Below are positions 24,870 to 30,484 of a stretch of DNA of 30,484 bases, one piece after another. The stretch comes from Oscillospiraceae bacterium UBA1230. GTDB taxonomy: Bacteria; Bacillota; Clostridia; Oscillospirales; Oscillospiraceae. The notes below the pieces were generated by a model that was not told the DNA's origin, made no database searches, and saw nothing but the letters and a program-made list of their open reading frames with translations. Every line of letters starts with the position of its first letter. Within the stretch, counting starts at the first letter, position 1. The stretch spans positions 210 to 30,693 of the forward strand of contig DBWU01000055.1 of NCBI GenBank assembly GCA_002309395.1, read 5' to 3'. The position numbers were made by a program, and so were the translations under genes.

Positions 24870-24903
24870 AAAAAAGGCGCCGCCTTTTGCGGCGGCGCCT
24901 TTA
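24870..24903 (-). terminator. Terminator after the NlpC/P60 gene
   Basis: GGCGCCGCC (24876-24884) pairs with GGCGGCGCC (24891-24899) around a 6-base loop. On the minus strand it runs into TTTTTT. It lies 17 bases after the stop at 24920. Confidence 0.88.
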
Positions 24904-24919
24904 TTGCAATATCCTGTTG

Positions 24920-26197
24920 TCATCCGAACCGCCGGGCGCCCACAAAGTCCCGGCCGTAGCCGTTACTGCTGAAACTGGTGATAACGACCCGGTTGTACGA
25001 TGAGTAGCTGGAAGCGTGGATGAACTGACCGTCGCCAACGTAGATCCCCACGTGGGTAGTGGGCCCGGCGCCGTAGGCGGTGTTGCAGAAAAACACCAGA
25101 TCACCGGGTTGAAGGTCGCTGTAACTCACGGCGGTCCCTTTGGCGTACTGCCCGTTGGAACCGTGGGGCAGGGAAATGCCGAAATGCGCCATCACGTACA
25201 TGGTAAAGCCGGAACAGTCGAATCCGGAGGCGGAAGCGCCGCCGTACACGTAGGGCACGTTCAAAAGCGTTCGGGCGTACGCCACGATCTCATCGCCCAG
25301 CGCGGAACCGGCGGAGGAAGTGCCTTGACTGCTTCCTCCGGCGGAAGAGGTCTGCTGTACCGCCGCCGGTTTGGTGCGGCACAAAGCGAGATAATCGCCG
25401 GATACGTAGCCGCTTCCTTTTTCACCGGTAACGGCGAACCAGCCGTTTTCAAAGCCCGTGACCGACACGTACGTCCCCTGCGTCAGGGAGAACGCCCTGC
25501 CGGCGGAAACGGACGGCGCGGTACGCACGTTCAGCTCGTCGGTGCTGACCCGACCGTAACAGCGCAGCGTACTTGACGAGGCTTGTACCGTAACGAACTC
25601 GGCGGACATATAGCCGGTCTTTCCGTCATAGGCGACCTTCAGCCATCCGCCGGAGCTTCCCAGAACGGACACGGCGGTGCCGGAAGGCAACGTAGTCAAC
25701 GCGGCGTAGCCGGTGCCGGCGCCGCTGCGAAGATTCACGTCATCCTTCGTCAGTCCCACCGCCAGAACGGAAGTGGCGCTGGCGGGCAGAGCCGCCGCCG
25801 GCGTTTTCTCCGGGGTCTTTACGGCAGGTTCCGGGGTCTTTGCGACGGATTCTGCGGCTTTCGCGGCAGATTCCGCGGCTTTCGCGGCAGATTCCGCGGC
25901 CTTTTCGGAGGATTCCGCGTTTTGTACCGGCGCCTCAGACGCGGCGGATACCTCTAACGGGTCCTCCGCCTCATCAGGCGTTTCCTCCTGCGGCGCGGCG
26001 AGCATGCCATAGTCCTCGTCTGCCTCCGTCCGCGAGTCGGCGGCGGCTTGCACCGTCTCCTGCGGCGCTTTTACCGCACGGCTTGCCATGGGAAGGGAGG
26101 TAGCGGCCTGCTCGGTATCGACCGTGCTCAAGCAGACGAGCGCGACGATACACAGCGCCAGAGCGGCGGTCAGCAGATGCTTGCCCAAACGTTTCAT
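24920..26197 (-). CDS. Secreted SH3b-NlpC/P60 cell wall endopeptidase
   Basis: This 425-residue exported hydrolase probably cleaves gamma-D-Glu-diamino acid bonds in peptidoglycan stem peptides. Residues 1-25 form a signal peptide. Residues 30-140 are a low-complexity Ala/Glu/Lys/Pro linker with heptads such as ESAAKAA. Two bacterial SH3 domains follow at about 146-203 (KDDVNLRSGAGTGYAAL) and 210-273 (STDELNVRTAPSVSAG), which should bind the wall. The NlpC/P60 domain spans about 300-425: Cys328 in GFDCSGF, His382 in THVGIY and His394 in FIHASS form the catalytic set. I chose ATG 26197, 6 bases after AGGAG; a TTG just before it is in frame. It follows an unknown small gene by 32 bases and seems co-transcribed with it. 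Confidence 0.93.
   Translation of the reverse strand: MKRLGKHLLTAALALCIVALVCLSTVDTEQAATSLPMASRAVKAPQETVQAAADSRTEADEDYGMLAAPQEETPDEAEDPLEVSAASEAPVQNAESSEKAAESAAKAAESAAKAAESVAKTPEPAVKTPEKTPAAALPASATSVLAVGLTKDDVNLRSGAGTGYAALTTLPSGTAVSVLGSSGGWLKVAYDGKTGYMSAEFVTVQASSSTLRCYGRVSTDELNVRTAPSVSAGRAFSLTQGTYVSVTGFENGWFAVTGEKGSGYVSGDYLALCRTKPAAVQQTSSAGGSSQGTSSAGSALGDEIVAYARTLLNVPYVYGGASASGFDCSGFTMYVMAHFGISLPHGSNGQYAKGTAVSYSDLQPGDLVFFCNTAYGAGPTTHVGIYVGDGQFIHASSYSSYNRVVITSFSSNGYGRDFVGARRFG
25806..25931 (-). repeat. 21-base tandem repeats within the NlpC/P60 gene
   Basis: Six imperfect 21-base units encode Ala/Lys/Glu-rich heptads in the linker. The best two copies, 25848-25868 and 25869-25889, differ at one base. 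Copy number here could vary between strains by slippage, lengthening or shortening the tether between the signal peptide and the SH3 domains. Confidence 0.7.
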
Positions 26198-26229
26198 CAA
26201 CGACTCCTATCTCTTTCGTACCGGTCGGC

Positions 26230-26529
26230 TTACAGCTTACCCGACAACGCCCGCTCCAACCAGATGCATCCCACGTCCATAGCGGCGTAAAGGCTGTCCT
26301 TTTCGGACTTCTTCACCACGCGGTCTCTGGACTTCAAATCGGGATCGGTCAACTGGAGCTGTACGCTCACACGGGTCGCCACGTCCATATCCTGTTCTTT
26401 TTTGCTCTCTAAGATCTGGAGCATCACGATGTACTTATCCGCCATGCTGCCGTAGTAGATCAGATTGTCGATCCGGCGCAGCGGATGATCCTTATAGACA
26501 AGACCGGAGGCCTTTTTTGCACTTGCCAT
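26230..26529 (-). CDS. Conserved-looking small protein of unknown function
   Basis: The 99-residue product is not one I recognise. It has no signal peptide or membrane segment and is rich in Lys, Asp and Arg. It contains DNLIYYGSMADKYIVMLQIL followed by a basic and acidic mixed region, and ends DVGCIWLERALSGKL with a single cysteine. The sequence looks like a soluble cytosolic alpha/beta or helical protein. The start is ATG 26529, with AAGGGAG 9 bases upstream; an in-frame extension to 26574 would cross the -10 box. It has its own near-consensus promoter and precedes the wall hydrolase gene by 32 bases. Confidence 0.75.
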   Translation of the reverse strand: MASAKKASGLVYKDHPLRRIDNLIYYGSMADKYIVMLQILESKKEQDMDVATRVSVQLQLTDPDLKSRDRVVKKSEKDSLYAAMDVGCIWLERALSGKL

Positions 26530-26551
26530 GTTCAACAACTCCCTTCGGAAT

Positions 26552-26572
26552 AAATTGTAACCAAATTGTAAC
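26552..26572 (-). promoter_or_regulatory. Tandem direct repeat at the promoter of the unknown gene
   Basis: GTTACAATTT occurs twice in the same direction, 11 bases apart (minus strand; + strand positions 26563-26572 and 26552-26561). The first copy contains the -10 box. It could be an operator, or a second -10 box; no regulator is known. Confidence 0.35.
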
Positions 26573-26593
26573 ACGTATCTGCCGCCGTGTCAA
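26565..26593 (-). promoter_or_regulatory. Sigma-A promoter for the unknown gene and NlpC/P60
   Basis: On the minus strand, perfect -35 TTGACA (26593-26588), 17 bases, and -10 TACAAT (26570-26565). It begins 3 bases after the T tract of the ireB terminator. Confidence 0.8.
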
Positions 26594-26596
26594 CGG

Positions 26597-26633
26597 AAAA
26601 ACTGCCGCGCCCCGGAAGGAACGCGGCAGTTTT
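26597..26633 (-). terminator. Terminator after the IreB-family gene
   Basis: AAAACTGCCGCG (26598-26609) pairs with CGCGGCAGTTTT (26622-26633) over a 12-base loop. The minus strand ends in TTTTT. It lies 14 bases after the stop. Confidence 0.88.
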
Positions 26634-26647
26634 CATTACACGAACCG

Positions 26648-26893
26648 TCAAATATCCAGATAGCGGCAGACCAGCGCTTGCAGCAGCTCGTCCCGGTCGA
26701 TCTTGCAGATCAGCGTCCGCGCGCCGTTGTGGTTGGTGATATACGTGGGATCCTCCGAGATGATATACCCCACGATCTGGTTGATGGGATTGTATCCCTT
26801 TTCTTTCAGCGCCTCGTACACGGTGGTGAGGACATAATGGATCTGCAGCTCCTTTTCCTCGGCGGTGTTATATTTTCTGGTAAAATCATCCAT
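26648..26893 (-). CDS. IreB-family regulatory phosphoprotein (UPF0297)
   Basis: This 81-residue protein matches the IreB/YrzL family. In Enterococcus faecalis, IreB is a substrate of the PASTA kinase IreK and negatively regulates cephalosporin resistance. Here the family motifs are VYEALKEKGYNPINQIVGYI, SEDPTYITNHNGARTLICKI and RDELLQALVCRYL. The N-terminal MDDFTRKYNTAEEKE segment holds two threonines, in the region phosphorylated in IreB. The gene usually sits with ruvX and a DUF1292 gene near alaS; here it stands alone downstream of pheT with its own promoter and terminator. No kinase is present in the window. Confidence 0.88.
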   Translation of the reverse strand: MDDFTRKYNTAEEKELQIHYVLTTVYEALKEKGYNPINQIVGYIISEDPTYITNHNGARTLICKIDRDELLQALVCRYLDI

Positions 26894-26919
26894 AGCATTC
26901 CCACCTTTCTCATGGACAC

Positions 26920-26948
26920 AGTATACGACGGTTTTATGCCGTTGTAAA
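26920..26948 (-). promoter_or_regulatory. Sigma-A promoter for the IreB-family gene
   Basis: On the minus strand, -35 TTTACA (26948-26943), 17 bases, and -10 TATACT (26925-26920). The start codon lies about 27 bases downstream, with AAAGGTGG between. Confidence 0.7.
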
Positions 26949-26960
26949 GAGGAAAGTTTT

Positions 26961-29639
26961 TCAGCGCAGTACGGCGTGATGGGTCTTCTCCAGCGCCGCG
27001 AGGATCGCCGCCACGTCCTGATCCGCCGCCTCGGAGGTGATGGTGCTCTCGTCGCTCCGCAGCGTCAGGTTAAAGGCGACCGATTTTTTGCCGGGCGCGA
27101 TACCGGGACCGCGGTAAATATCGAAAAGCGCCACCTCTTTGAGCAGTGCGCCGCCGGCGGAGCGGATGCAATCCTCCAGCGCGCCTACGGGGATCTCCTC
27201 GGCGCAGACCACGGCGATATCACGCAGTACGGCGGGGAACCGGGGCAGGGGACGGTACTCCGCTTCCGCGCCGCGGCAGTCAAGAAGCGCCGCCGTGTCC
27301 AGCTCGGCGCAGTACAGCTCCTGCTCTACGCCGTACGCCGCCGCTACTTGCGGATGGATCTGACCGAGCGTTCCCAGACGCACCGTGCCGGCGTACACCA
27401 CGGCACAGCGGCCGGGGTGATAGCTGGGATTGGAGCGGTCGGCCTCGTATCGGACGGACGCCATCCGAAGCTGTCGGCAAACGGCGTCTACCGCGCCCTT
27501 GAGGGCGTAGAAATCCATATCGTCGCCGTAGGCGCCCAGCGTCAGCATATGCCGCTCATCCGCCAGCTCGTCGCCGGGGCGTTTATGATAGGTGCGCCCC
27601 AGCTCGTAAAGCCGCACGTTCCGGTTACGGTAGCTGTCGTTGCGCGCCAACACCTCCAGCATGGAAGGCAGGGTGGTGGTACGCATGATGGAAGTGCCTT
27701 CCCCCAGGGGGTTAAGGATGCGGAAGCTGTCCCGGCGCGGATCGTCCGGCGCCCAGCGGATCTTATCGTAATAGGCGGGGGAGATGAAGGAATAGGTGAT
27801 GATCTCATCGTATCCGGCGGCGCGGCACACGCTGCCCAGCGTGCGTTCCAACTGCTGCGCCTCGGAATAGCCGCCGCGCGTGGTCTGCCCGCGCATGAGC
27901 GTGGTGGGGATGTTGTTGTAGCCGTAAAACCGCGCCACCTCCTCAGCAAGATCCGAGTAGTGCCCCACGTCGCCGCGCCACGAGGGAACGGTGACGGTCT
28001 CGCCCTCTACCGCAAAATCCAGTTTCCGCAAGATGGAAACCATGGTATCCGCGGCAAGGTCGGTACCCAGCAGGGCGTTGATCTTATCGGGCCGCAGGGA
28101 AAGCACCGTGGGCTGCGGCACGTAGTTGATGATGTCGATCACGCCGTCCACCACCTCGCCGGCGCCCAGCAGCTCCACCAGCTCGCAGGCACGGTTCACG
28201 GCAGGCAGCGTGTTCATGGGGTCAAGACCCTTTTCAAATTTAGCCGAAGCCTCGGTACGCATCCCCAGCGCCAGCGCGCCCTTACGGATGCAGGTGCCGT
28301 CGAAATTGGCGGACTCAAACACCACGTCCGCCGTGTCGGCGACGATCTCGCTGTTTTCACCGCCCATGATACCTGCAAGACCGACGGCGCGTGTCTCGTC
28401 GGCGATCACCAGATGGTTGGCGTTCAAGGTGCGGACCGTACCGTCCAGCGTGGTGAGCGTTTCGCCCTCCGCGGCGCGGCGAACGATGATCTTGCCGCCC
28501 TTGACGTAGCGGTAATCGAAGGCGTGCATAGGCTGACCGTATTCCATCATCACGTAGTTGGTGATATCCACGATATTGTTGATGGGGCGCACGCCCATGG
28601 CGCGCAGGCGCTGACGCATCCACTTGGGGGACGGGGCGATCTTCACGTTCCGCACCATCCGTGCGGTGTACCGAGGCACCAGATCCGCGTCCGGTGTTTC
28701 CACGTCCAGAAGTTCCGGCAGCACGCCTTCGGCGCCGCCCTTGACCTGCGGTTCGTGGAGATGCAGTTCCTTTTGGAAGGTAGCCGCCGCCTCACGGGCA
28801 AGACCGATCACGCTCAAACAGTCGGGGCGGTTGGGCGTGATCTCAAACTCCACCACGTGGTCGTCCAGTCCCGTTACGGCGCGGATGTCGTCGCCGGGGC
28901 GGCAATCTTCCTGCAGGATAAAGATGCCGTCGGGGATGCAGTGGGGGAATTCGGCGCTCTGGGCGTGGAGATCGGCGAGGGTGCAGATGGTGTTGTTGGC
29001 GGTATGATAGGCGACCAGATCCCCTTCGTGGAGATTGGAGCAGGGCGTTTTTACCGTGCGTATCGCGCCGCCGATGTCCACGGATACCACGGTATCCTCC
29101 AGCACACGGGCGCAGACCACGGGTCCGTAGATCGTATCGCCGGGCTGAATATCGGCGGAAATAGAGGGTTTGGCAGGGTCAAGGGGATGATAGTCGCCCA
29201 GTATGGCGGCGGCGGTCACAGCGGCGTAGGGGAAATCCCGTTCGTCCAATCCCAGCTCGGCAAGACCGCACAGCATACCGTCGGACAGTACGCCCCGGAG
29301 TTTTCCGCGCTCGATCGTTTTGCCGCCGGGCAGACGGGCGCCGTGGAGCGCCACAGGCACCAGATCGCCGGCGTGTACGTTCCATGCGCCGGTAACGATC
29401 TGCACCGGCGTCTCGCCGCCGGCGTCTACCGTGCAGACCCACATGTGGTCGGAATCCGGGTGCCGCGCCAGGGACAGCACGCGCCCTACCACCACGTTTT
29501 CGATCTCTTCGCCTAAATAGCGGTACGTTTCCACCTTGGAACCGCTGATGGTCATGGCTTCGGAAAAGGCTTTATCGTCGATCTCGTCCGCGGACACGCC
29601 GGAGACGAATTCATTCAACCAGTTACGGCTTAAATCCAT
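26961..29639 (-). CDS. pheT: Phenylalanine-tRNA ligase beta subunit, with an extra internal segment
   Basis: PheT pairs with PheS in an alpha2-beta2 enzyme that attaches phenylalanine to its tRNA; the beta subunit binds tRNA and edits tyrosine errors. The protein has 892 residues, about 90 more than the usual 800. An EMAP/OB-type tRNA-binding domain begins near 40 (VVVGRVLSLARHPDSDHMWV) and includes KLRGVLSDGMLCGLAELGL. After FPYA at 136-139 comes a segment of about 90 residues absent from the usual layout; the sequence then resumes at FPHCIPDGIFILQED. ITPNRPDCLSVIGLARE and the B3/4, B5 and catalytic-like domains follow, and an FDX-ACB anticodon-binding domain ends the protein (RFPAVLRDIAVV onward). 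It lies 15 bases after pheS. Confidence 0.95.
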   Translation of the reverse strand: MDLSRNWLNEFVSGVSADEIDDKAFSEAMTISGSKVETYRYLGEEIENVVVGRVLSLARHPDSDHMWVCTVDAGGETPVQIVTGAWNVHAGDLVPVALHGARLPGGKTIERGKLRGVLSDGMLCGLAELGLDERDFPYAAVTAAAILGDYHPLDPAKPSISADIQPGDTIYGPVVCARVLEDTVVSVDIGGAIRTVKTPCSNLHEGDLVAYHTANNTICTLADLHAQSAEFPHCIPDGIFILQEDCRPGDDIRAVTGLDDHVVEFEITPNRPDCLSVIGLAREAAATFQKELHLHEPQVKGGAEGVLPELLDVETPDADLVPRYTARMVRNVKIAPSPKWMRQRLRAMGVRPINNIVDITNYVMMEYGQPMHAFDYRYVKGGKIIVRRAAEGETLTTLDGTVRTLNANHLVIADETRAVGLAGIMGGENSEIVADTADVVFESANFDGTCIRKGALALGMRTEASAKFEKGLDPMNTLPAVNRACELVELLGAGEVVDGVIDIINYVPQPTVLSLRPDKINALLGTDLAADTMVSILRKLDFAVEGETVTVPSWRGDVGHYSDLAEEVARFYGYNNIPTTLMRGQTTRGGYSEAQQLERTLGSVCRAAGYDEIITYSFISPAYYDKIRWAPDDPRRDSFRILNPLGEGTSIMRTTTLPSMLEVLARNDSYRNRNVRLYELGRTYHKRPGDELADERHMLTLGAYGDDMDFYALKGAVDAVCRQLRMASVRYEADRSNPSYHPGRCAVVYAGTVRLGTLGQIHPQVAAAYGVEQELYCAELDTAALLDCRGAEAEYRPLPRFPAVLRDIAVVCAEEIPVGALEDCIRSAGGALLKEVALFDIYRGPGIAPGKKSVAFNLTLRSDESTITSEAADQDVAAILAALEKTHHAVLR

Positions 29640-29654
29640 CTTGTAAGACCCCCT

Positions 29655-30484
29655 TTAAAACTGCTCTAAAAAGCGCACGTCGTTTTCAAAGATCAGCCGC
29701 AGGTCGGCGATCTTGAACCGGCGCATGGCGGTGCGCTCCAATCCGAAGCCGAACGCCCAGCCGGACCACTCCTCCGGGTCGATACCGGCCATCTCCAGCA
29801 CGTGGGGATGGATCATACCGGCGCCCAGCAACTCGATCCACCCCTCGCCCTTGCAGGTGGGGCATCCCTTGCCGCCGCACTTGTGGCACTGTACGTCCAG
29901 TTCACAGCTCGGTTCGGTGAACGGGAAGTGATGGGGGCGGAACCGGGTCTTGGTGCCTTTGCCGTAGAGCTGTTCCACCACGGTATTGAGCGTACCCTTC
30001 AGATCCGCCATGGTGACGTTTTTGTCGATGACCATGCCCTCCACCTGATGGAACATCGGGCTGTGGGTGGCGTCCACCTCGTCCTTGCGATACACGCGGC
30101 CCGGCGCGATCATGCGGATGGGCAGGGGAAGCGTATCCATGGCGCGCACCTGCATGGGACTGGTCTGAGAGCGGAGCATTACGCTGCTGTCCTCTTTAAA
30201 GTAGAACGTATCCGACCAGTCACGGGATGGGTGCCCCTCGCCGGCGTTGAGCCGGTCGAAGTTCAGCTCCGCCAGCTCCACCTCCGGACCGTCCAGCACC
30301 GTGAACCCCATGCCCACGAAGATGTCCTTGATCTCGTCCAGCGCGATGTACATCGGGTGCCGGTGTCCCAAACGCACCGGCTGACCGGGAACGGTCACGT
30401 CCAGTGATTCCCGTTCCAGCTTCCGCTCCAGCGCCGCCGCTTCCAGCTTTGCCTTCGCCGCCTCGATGGCTTTTTCCATGGCGG
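29655..30484 (-). CDS. pheS: Phenylalanine-tRNA ligase alpha subunit, N terminus beyond window
   Basis: This is the catalytic class II subunit. About 276 residues are present; roughly 65-70 N-terminal residues, most of the coiled coil that binds tRNA, lie outside the window. The ATG at 30479 is internal, since the open frame continues to the edge and usual PheS length is about 340. Visible are the end of the coiled coil (KAKLEAAALERKLERE), HPMYIALDEIKDIFVGMGF, motif 2 in SPMFHQVEGMVID and motif 3 in GWAFGFGLERTAM. A Cys-rich loop CHKCGGKGCPTCKGEGW is usual for Bacillota PheS. It precedes pheT in the standard order. Any T-box leader would lie outside the window. Confidence 0.95.
   Translation of the reverse strand, partial: AMEKAIEAAKAKLEAAALERKLERESLDVTVPGQPVRLGHRHPMYIALDEIKDIFVGMGFTVLDGPEVELAELNFDRLNAGEGHPSRDWSDTFYFKEDSSVMLRSQTSPMQVRAMDTLPLPIRMIAPGRVYRKDEVDATHSPMFHQVEGMVIDKNVTMADLKGTLNTVVEQLYGKGTKTRFRPHHFPFTEPSCELDVQCHKCGGKGCPTCKGEGWIELLGAGMIHPHVLEMAGIDPEEWSGWAFGFGLERTAMRRFKIADLRLIFENDVRFLEQF

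Noticed and set aside
25806..25931. Short regularly spaced repeats considered as a CRISPR array
   Set aside because: The 21-base units are contiguous without spacers, keep the reading frame and encode a heptad linker in the wall hydrolase.
28950..29222. PheT insertion as an intein or frameshift
   Set aside because: It is too short for an intein, lacks intein splice motifs, and the frame is continuous on both sides.
26865..29516. Very long open frame on the + strand opposite pheT
   Set aside because: It is the antisense shadow of a well-supported pheT gene; it is His/Gly/Arg-rich, matches no family and has no ribosome binding site. High-GC codon bias keeps this frame open.
1..30484. tRNA, rRNA, prophage or insertion sequence genes
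   Set aside because: No clear cloverleaf, rRNA segment, integrase or transposase was seen on either strand by reading; a covariance-model search was not possible.

Overview
The window is about 30.5 kb of GC-rich, gene-dense chromosome. It most resembles a gut-type Clostridia (Bacillota), probably Oscillospirales/Oscillospiraceae. That placement is an inference from gene content: YlmH, an IreB-family protein, TrmFO, the dprA-topA-trmFO order, an FtsK/SpoIIIE translocase, a phosphate butyryltransferase-type enzyme, a membrane pyrophosphatase and a CsoR-CopA copper pair. AGGAGG-type ribosome binding sites and consensus sigma-A promoters fit it. I see no phage, plasmid, CRISPR, rRNA or tRNA genes. 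Nearly everything is core chromosome.

Layout. 9-1943: a secreted transglutaminase-like protein. 1944-2321: a gene-free stretch packed with six inverted repeats between two near-identical terminator hairpins. 2322-6047 (+): ABC exporter, YlmH and an XpaC-like membrane protein. 6124-12692 (+): from one good promoter, a SpoU-type rRNA/tRNA methyltransferase, dprA, topA, trmFO and plsX, closely packed or overlapping. 12696-13801 (+): acpP with its own promoter, a terminator, then rnc with a terminator. 13844-17334 (+): uppP and ftsK, closed by a strong bidirectional terminator. 17355-20429 (-): hppA (sodium-type, potassium-dependent membrane pyrophosphatase), then ptb. 20545-20703: a divergent promoter region with a CsoR operator. 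20733-23536 (+): csoR-copA. 23585-24777 (-): tcdA then an Rrf2/IscR-like regulator. 24920-26529 (-): an unknown 99-residue protein followed by an SH3b-NlpC/P60 wall hydrolase. 26648-26893 (-): IreB-like gene. 26961-30484 (-): pheS (cut by the window end) and pheT, which carries an unusual internal insertion of about 90 residues.

How the parts fit. The + strand clusters serve DNA topology and uptake (topA, dprA, ftsK), RNA modification and processing (SpoU, trmFO, rnc), phospholipid and fatty acid synthesis (plsX, acpP) and wall lipid recycling (uppP). hppA-ptb suggests an energy module that uses pyrophosphate and acyl phosphates. csoR-copA is a self-contained copper efflux unit. No clearly new multi-gene system is visible. 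The points most worth following are the hairpin array at 1965-2240, the PheT insertion, the CsoR operator that fills the spacer of a perfect promoter together with a second CsoR-like palindrome at the divergent hppA promoter, and the hppA leader hairpin over its ribosome binding site.
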